From Tetmemena sp. SeJ-2015 (taxonomy: Eukaryota; Ciliophora; Spirotrichea; Sporadotrichida; Oxytrichidae), in assembly GCA_027382625.1 (NCBI GenBank), contig JAJKFJ010022938.1, positions 44,594 to 108,593 of the forward strand: a stretch of 64,000 nucleotides of DNA, written 5' to 3'. The notes beneath the pieces are model-generated. The model did not search any database. It saw only the letters and a program-made list of their open reading frames with translations, and was not told the origin of the DNA. Position numbers and translations under genes: made by a program. Positions 57,499-64,000 of this stretch are shown piece by piece. Position 1 is the first letter of the stretch. Each line of letters opens with the position of its first letter.

Positions 57499-60400
57499 TC
57501 AATTGCCAGTAGTTCTAGAAGATTTGTTTGAACCTTTACACTTATTATCCACTAATCTATCTATATAAGTGTATCTATTCTTATGAATTACATTTAGTAA
57601 TAGCTTTGTATCTCTCATAGGGAAGTAATGAGTAGGCTTTGCTTCATTATAGCAGTTGTCAAATTGATCTCTCAGCCTTACAGCTTTTTTAAATTCACCG
57701 AGTCTTCCTTGGAAGAAGGGATTGTGCAACATCTCTTTCTCTCTTGGTGACACAGGTGCACTAATGAAGTTTAATGATAATAAAAAACTATCGAAGTTTT
57801 GCAACTCTGGGTCACCAGCTCCCTAGTCTGCGAAATCGTCATCTTAAATATCAAGTTCTCTAAAAGAACGGCAATACCTTTACTGCAGCCTCATGATCTC
57901 CTCTTCCTGCATCTTGCTGATTAATTGTACAGTATCTCCTGTTCCTTCATTAGCTATTCCTCTTTTCCCTTTGCCAGTATTTTACCCATCTTTGGTTGAG
58001 TAGATCTTAGAGATCAACTTCTCAAGCATCCTTCTTCTTTCAAAGTACTCTTTGAATTCTTCAGTTTCATACTTGTGTCTCTCCTACTCACTTCTTATTG
58101 CCTTGGTAGTCATTGAGAGGTAATTGTCAGAGGCTTCATTACCTTTAGTTCCCAGAGTAGTCGCAACTGTCTTGCCTCGCCTCTTCTCATAAACTCCTTG
58201 CTAAGTGTAGCCACTCACAGTTGCCATCGATCCTCCTCCATAAGCCTAGGTCTATAATGATTGAGGCTGAACTGTAAATCCACTATTGCCGCCTTCATCC
58301 ATGAGAGAGGACATCACATTTAGAGAAGAATGATCAAGAAATTTAGGCTAGACTTTTAAGTATTAATGCTGTTTAAGTGCATAGCTTTTAAGTCTCAGTT
58401 TCTCGTAGATCATTAAAACTAGCATGACTATCTCGATTATGAAGAGCTCGACGCATACCATGTTCGCTTAATAGCCCCACTGTATGTATACATACCCTAC
58501 AATACACGACACAAGAGCAGGCAGCATGGTGGTGACAACTGAGAAGATCGAGATTAGAGTGAAGGGCTTGAAGAAATGCTCTGGTTCCTCAAATGAGGCA
58601 TGGAATTAGTTCCGGTTGAATAGTCGACCATAGATGATTCTGAAGAGCTTGAAGTTGATTACAGATCCTGCAATAATTGCAAAGGTCTAGGTTCTTTCAT
58701 AGGAGAGAGCCCAGTACTTAAAAGCGTTATCAGAGGGAATGATTTGCTTGGTAAAGACACAGCAAAGAATACATTCTGCCCATATAGGAAAATAGTAGCC
58801 ACTAAAGCTAGGGCGAAGGTAGAATAAACTCCTTGCTCGAATGATAAAGCCAATAGTGCCAAGAGAGCAACAGTCTCGAAAAGAGCCAAAGCACATATTA
58901 TGTTAGTAGCTAGAAGAGTCTCTCTAAACTTTATAGCCCAAGAAAGTAGAATAATCGCGCAAACAATGGCAGCGCTAATCAGTATTGGGAAAGGAGCAAA
59001 GTAGAAAGGTCCAGGGATGCAACGGTCTTTGGCCGCATTAAGATTGTATCCATTTTCACAAATTTGGCTCTTGAGAAGACAAGCATTTCCTGCTGGGTTC
59101 GGTTCGTATCCAAATGGGCATCATCATTTCTAATTTGATCATTTATTTAATTTGCACCTTAGTCCTTCAATTACGCATTACTTGTTATCATCAGGAGCGT
59201 AGCCAGAGGGACATTCACTAACGCAAGTGTAGCTGTACATAAATTTTCCATCAGCACAAGTAAGGCAAGAGCTCGGGCTATTGACACAAGTAATACAACT
59301 GGAGTCACATGCAACACAAACTCGTTTATAAAGTGATCAATAAAAAATTACTCCGTTGAAAGCGACTGACTTTTTATCAGAAGCGCAGGAGCTCACACAC
59401 TGACCAGATTTTTCAACTAAGTTCAGATTGCTTGCACATGATGTACACATTCTTCAAAATATAAATTCATAGATAAAGTATTATATGACCGAATTGATGT
59501 CAAATTCTGGCAGGTGGCACATCCGGCATCACAAACTTAGCAGATCTTGACTCCTCCGGTTTTTGTCTAAGGTATTGTCAAGCCGAAAGGACAAGTGTCC
59601 ACGCAAGTGTTGTCATAGAGTGAGAGTGTCTTGGCAGTTGCACAACTAGTGCAAAAGTTTGCAGTTCCTTAGCAAGTCAGGCAATTTGAGTCACACTTCT
59701 GGCAAATGTTAGACGCATCTATTCATAATATAAGAACTATTAAGGTTAAAACTTTAATCTGGGAAAGTTCCAGTGGGACAGGCTGAAAAGCACTGGCTTT
59801 TATATTGGTACTTGAATCCCGTATTGGCATCGCAGGTAAGGCATTAAGTAGCTGAGCCTGTACAAGTGGCGCAAGGAGAGGTGCACGAATCGCAGGTTGC
59901 TGTTTTGTTATAAAGTTAATCAACACATTACAAAGGGGCTAAGTTATTGGCAAAGTAAGCATCAGGGCATTTACTGTTGCAAGTGTTTCCAATAAGGTAA
60001 GTGTAATCAGCTGAGTTGATGTTACAGCTCAGACATTCATTTGGGTTACCTGGGTTGCAAGACTTGCATGTGGAAGAGCAGCCGAGACATGACTGCGTGA
60101 ACTGATCATAATAGAGGCCGTTAGGGCAGTTAGTGTAGCACTTATCTACGTAGTGAATGGTTTGACCTGATAAGGAATTGCAAGTGAGGCAGTAACTTGG
60201 ATTAGTGGAAGTGCAAGTGAGGCAAGGCGAGTTGCAAGGGAAGGTTAGGGCAAGTCCATTTGAGATTTTGTCTATGGAGTAACCATCAGAGGTGAAAGTG
60301 GTCACTGTCCAAGAGCTGGTAGTCATTTTAGTCTTCACATTTATATTCACGTTGTTGATAGTGAAGTCCACAACTTGCCCGCTCACTAGATTAGTTTGGA

Positions 60401-63400
60401 TTATGTCTTTCACTTGGAAAGCCGAGTCTCTCAAGAAGTTGCATTCAACCTCATTATAACTTAATGATATTTAAAAGAACAGATTTAAATTTTGAAGAGC
60501 TATTAAATATTCTTGACAAGAGAAGATGTGCATTTGAAAGTATCGTCCTAAGTAACTGAGAAGTAGAGAGGGTCGAAAGTCACCTCCAAATAGCCACCCT
60601 TTGGGATCGGATTCACTATGGTTACGCTTATTGTACATAAAAAATTAGAATAAACTTTCAGAAAAATAATCTTTGTAACTGTGTGTAAGCTAGCTGTCTG
60701 TAATCAAGAGGGACTATACTTGCAGTCTTTTTATAAAAATACTATCTTAAAATGAAATTATTGTCGTGATAGTAGCAGGTACTCCTACTTTTACACTCGC
60801 GGTGCTAATACTTGTAGAGGTGCCTATCTCGTAGCCAGCAGAATTCTAAATTTTGAGCATGACTGGGTCTGTGGGTTTCGTGCTCTTGGGATTGAAAATG
60901 CTCTTGAAAATTACTGTGAGCACTGACTTGTCAGCAGTAGAAGGCGATGTCTGAAGGTTAACAGTTACTATGAGTATCTGCCCATTGACAGAGCAAGCTA
61001 TGGAAGTTTACAGAGCTCCCGAGCCTGTGCAAGAGAGACCTGACTTGGTAGGCATAGTGATTGTTGAGGGTATAGTGAAATACATCACGTCCCCATTCTT
61101 CAAGGGAACTGATGGAGTGGCACTCACGGTCATGGTTGTGTAGGCATTTACAGTGTTATCACCAACTGAGGCAGTCATAGTAGTAATTGTCTTGCCCTTG
61201 GACATCTGTATGGTGAGGCCTGAAGTCTGAGAGTCGATAGCTTTGCGATTTGAGTCCATCGAATAGATAGAGAAGGTGGAGGTTGTCTGGACTGACAAAG
61301 GAGTTCTTATGGGTGAGATTTTGAACACCAGCGTCGAACCACTACCTCCTGCAGAGCTTGCAAATGCATTTATTTCAAAATTATAAGTAGTAACTCAGGA
61401 TTTTAAATTTTGCATTGGTGATGGTGATAGTAGAAGAGGATATGAACATGAGAGTGATGAGGGGAGGTTAGTGACACCAGCGCAACTCAGGGAAGAGAGA
61501 ATAGTCACCTCAGGTGGAACGATTATAACTAGCAAGCCACCCACAGGCATTATGAAAATTATTATAATTGGCACTTGGTTATCAAGGATAACTGTAAAGG
61601 TGAATACAGATGAGGTGTAAGTCTGATCTGTGTCTGCGGTCACACTTGCAGCCTTGAAGATTGATTAAGAAGTTTAGTATAGCTCTGTTGTTAAATATAA
61701 TGTTAAGAAATGTGATTGAATTCAAAATGTGGAAGTGTAGGAGTCAACGTGATATTGAGTTGAGCTGACTGAGTCATAAGTATCTATTGAAAGCCCTGCA
61801 ACCGATTGCACTGAGCCGGGGTTGAAAACATTGGTGAATAAGATTGTCAAGGTGATACTTAAAAAAATTTAGTGCGTGTACTAATTTTTTAACTAGCAGA
61901 GTAGACATATGTGGAGGGGAAGATTGAGCTGAAGGTGAATACATTGCTCCCACTAGCCTTGGAGCAAGTAGCTGCTGAGTTCAAGGCTGCTGAGTAGCTC
62001 ATACCAGAGCAAGCAACAACTAGATTAGAGGGGAGGGTAATAACCACCTGGCCACTAGATGAGACTTAGTGTAATGGCTGGAAGGTGACAGAGAGCTGAG
62101 TCTGTTGGTTGATAGATGTCACAGTAGAGGTAGTTGCAACGCTGCTTATTGTACCGACCGTGGGAGTGAAAGTGAGACCTGATGTCAACTGAGCAATCTA
62201 ATATCCATTAGCGTCTGTCAGGTATATTTAGAACGAGTCAGTTGCTGCTACAACGGAAGGGTTCTTGACTTAAGAGAAAGTGAGGATGGCTGTGATACCA
62301 GTCTGCTTATAGCCATCAATACCAGAGGGGATCTTGACAGAGAGAGCGCTACTCTCCGAAGTAAATGACAAAGTCTTAATTGAACCGAATAAGCCGAAAC
62401 CTTGGACTTGAGTCATTTGCTGTTGGAAGCTGAACTGTGATGGGAATATGATTGTGACAACCGTCCCTGCATTTAAGGGTACGGGGTTATTGAACTCTAG
62501 TCTAAAATTGCTGAATTCTTAAACTGTGCTATCAGCAGCTTGACTGGATAATTATTTAGCTATGTTTTCCGGTGAGGCAAGGATTGAGGCAGGAGTAGAA
62601 GGAGCGAATGCAATTGTGCCTTTGTCAATAGTTCCAGTAGCATCAGAATTCAAAGTAGTCACTTAGATCGAGACTGGGGCAAAGGAGAGAGGGTTTCTCA
62701 AACTAGAAATAGTGAACTAAAGTGTCGAGCCTGATTAGAGACCAGATGGGAAGCCCCCTTTCAAAGTTAAGGTGTTAGAGCCGCTATCAAATGCACACGT
62801 GGCTGCATTATTGACATTCTATAATAGAGTTAAGCTAAAAGTAAAGGAAACTCACTGAGCCTGCAGAGCAAGATACAGATGTGGGATTAGAAACGAGTGG
62901 CAAAATTTAAGAAGATGAGGCTTGAGGATTCCAATTAGGGAAGACAAGTTTGATTTGAGATCCAGTTAGCAGCTAGTTTTGAATCTGCAGCGTGACTTAG
63001 ACAGAGGTGGTTGCCCCAACTACCTTCGAATCAATTTGAGTAATGCTTGCAGCTATAAGAATAGAACTGGTAAGCAAGTTGAGCTGACATAAGATGTGGG
63101 AACTTACAAGTTAGTGAATCTGCGCTAACAGCTAGTAGGATACCGGAATTTATGAAATCAATCTGAGTTGTTTTGTCTGAAGCGAGGGTGTTAAAGCTGA
63201 ATGAGCTAGTGGCTGCAGAACTTGTGGGCGTTGTAAGTGCGTTGAACACATTTATTTGGACAGTAGATCCTGCATTGATAGTGGACTTGGTAGTAACATA
63301 GATAGAGAGGCCAGTTGAGTTGCAGGTGTTTCCGCTCTGAGCTGAGTCACCAGTGATGGTGCAAGTGAGAATGCCTTAGACAACAGATACTTCATTCAGT

Positions 63401-63834
63401 GATGGTAGAGTAATATGGAGATAGCCTCCACTGGGCACAGCTGAAGTGAGAGACACTTAGAAGTATAGATTCGCACTAGTCTCTCCAACAAAGGATGGAT
63501 CTGCAGTTACAGAAGCGAAACTTAATTACGCTCCTAAAGATAAACAGTTGTGATATTTTGAGATATAAACTTTAAAGTTAGAATAATTAGATCAAAGAAG
63601 TCGTGTGCTTTAAACACAGATTAGATTTGAATTTCAATAAAGAATTTTTGTAAAGGGAAGCAAATATTTCTTAAAGATATAAAGTGTTGAATTTCTAACT
63701 TACCTTGTACTTAAAAGATCAAACTACTTAAAGCCAACGCAAAGGTGAGCACATTCAGAAATCTATAAGAAGTTAAAGTTTTATTAGGGAGAATATTTTT
63801 TGAAACTGAATTTTTATTACCTGCTTTAAAGCAT
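57499..63834 (-). CDS. Giant Cys-rich surface membrane protein
   Basis: Minus strand from ATG 63834. Exon 1 (63821-63834) and exon 2 (63704-63762) give the signal peptide MLQSRFLNVLTFALALSSLI, with Gln as TAA; exon 3 starts at 63533. The N-terminal ~1000 residues are Ser/Thr/Val-rich beta-type domains (VPSGGYLHITLPSLNE, KMTTSSWTVTTFTSDGYS). A Cys-rich section with C-x-x-C furin-like/growth-factor-receptor repeats (NSPCLTCTSTNPSYCLTCNS, GCSSTCKSCNPGNPNECLSC) spans about 60240-59100. TM segments follow (about 59020-58380: PALVSCIVGYVYIQWGY, VCVELFIIEIVMLVLMIY), then a charged cytoplasmic tail (ERHKYETEEFKEYFERRRML) ending at TGA 57499-57501. Such proteins are plentiful on hypotrich cell surfaces; ligands are unknown. 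IESs lie at 60628 and probably 60453. Confidence 0.7.
60453..60508 (-). other. Probable IES, 56 bp, short ATT pointer
   Basis: ATT at 60453-60455 and 60509-60511. Removal joins SSLVKN to EVECNFLRDSAFQVKD in frame, with no TGA. The 3-bp repeat is weak support on its own. Confidence 0.55.
60628..60757 (-). other. IES, 130 bp, pointer TTATTGT
   Basis: TTATTGT at 60628-60634 and 60758-60764 (7 bp). Removal gives VPATITTISVTIVNPIPKGG in frame. It is the longest IES resolved here. Confidence 0.8.
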
Positions 63835-64000
63835 TCGATTCTATTTGATTCTAAGTTTGATAAGAAGAGAAGAATCACTTTCTTTGTTTGGGCTTTTCTT
63901 GTTTCTTAAAGTTTCTTCTTTCATACTTTAAATTTAAGAAATATTATTCAACGATGACGATAAATGATTCCCTATCTCAATCTCACAGTTTGGTTTTTTT
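62388..64000. repeat. Paralogous segment shared with 40765-42560
   Basis: 5' end and upstream flank of the giant gene, duplicated at 40.8-42.6 kb. Homology includes introns and about 160 bp upstream of the start, so the duplication was at the DNA level and not by retrocopying. The window ends within the homologous upstream flank. Confidence 0.85.

Noticed and set aside
63960..64000. Possible telomere (G/T-rich end)
   Set aside because: Only a short GG plus T run; no repeated G4T4 units, and the same flank exists internally at about 42.5 kb.

Overview
The window reads as germline (micronuclear) DNA of a spirotrich ciliate of the Oxytricha/Stylonychia/Tetmemena type. TAA and TAG are used as glutamine codons and TGA as the normal stop: the casein kinase 1 motif LPWQGL is spelled with TAA, and a cyclin tail uses TAA/TAG/CAA/CAG interchangeably. 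Conserved proteins (isocitrate dehydrogenase, CK1, Skp1, a TPR protein, an EF-hand protein, a cyclin) are broken by short AT-rich inserts that lack GT-AG ends and are flanked by 2-7 bp direct repeats. Removing one repeat copy plus the insert restores the protein, as expected for internal eliminated sequences (IESs) and their pointers. Ordinary GT-AG introns are also present.

Layout. 2.1-2.9 kb: acylated small protein. 4.1-8.2 kb: multi-pass membrane proteins. 8.3-13.0 kb (minus): low-complexity coiled-coil protein and a DEAD-like helicase fragment with in-frame TGAs. 13.1-16.8 kb: degraded TBE-like transposon. 17.08-17.29 kb: small element with nested palindromic inverted repeats. 17.9-18.6 kb: orphan gene fragment. 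18.7-20.7 kb: CK1. 21.0-22.4 kb (minus): NADP-IDH. 23.2-24.2 kb (minus): ankyrin protein. 24.4-24.8 kb: orphan C-terminal half of a cyclin. 24.8-29.2 kb: gene-poor. 29.2-29.9 kb (minus): EF-hand protein. 30.5-35.4 kb (minus): long Q-rich protein. 35.5-36.0 kb: orphan C-terminal exon. 36.1-36.7 kb (minus): coiled-coil protein. 37.2-37.8 kb: Skp1. 38.3-40.6 kb: TPR protein. 40.8-42.4 kb (minus): partial paralogue of the large gene at 57.5-63.8 kb. 43.1-46.9 and 50.1-54.0 kb: near-identical duplicates, each carrying the N-terminal half of the same cyclin plus a small gene. 46.9-50.1 kb: non-biological homopolymer tract. 53-63.8 kb (minus): coiled-coil, low-complexity and giant Cys-rich membrane-protein genes.

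The strongest result is a probable scrambled gene. The cyclin N-terminal half (44.0-44.76 kb, and again 51.1-51.86 kb) stops at a 12-bp sequence that also begins the orphan cyclin C-terminal half at 24.42 kb; joined there, they read as one cyclin. The second is a pair of recent paralogues (40.8-42.4 versus 62.4-63.8 kb) in which four pointer-flanked IESs are present in one copy and cleanly absent from the other. Small indels, homopolymer-like corruption and junk blocks show the assembly is imperfect, so single-base frame breaks should be read cautiously.
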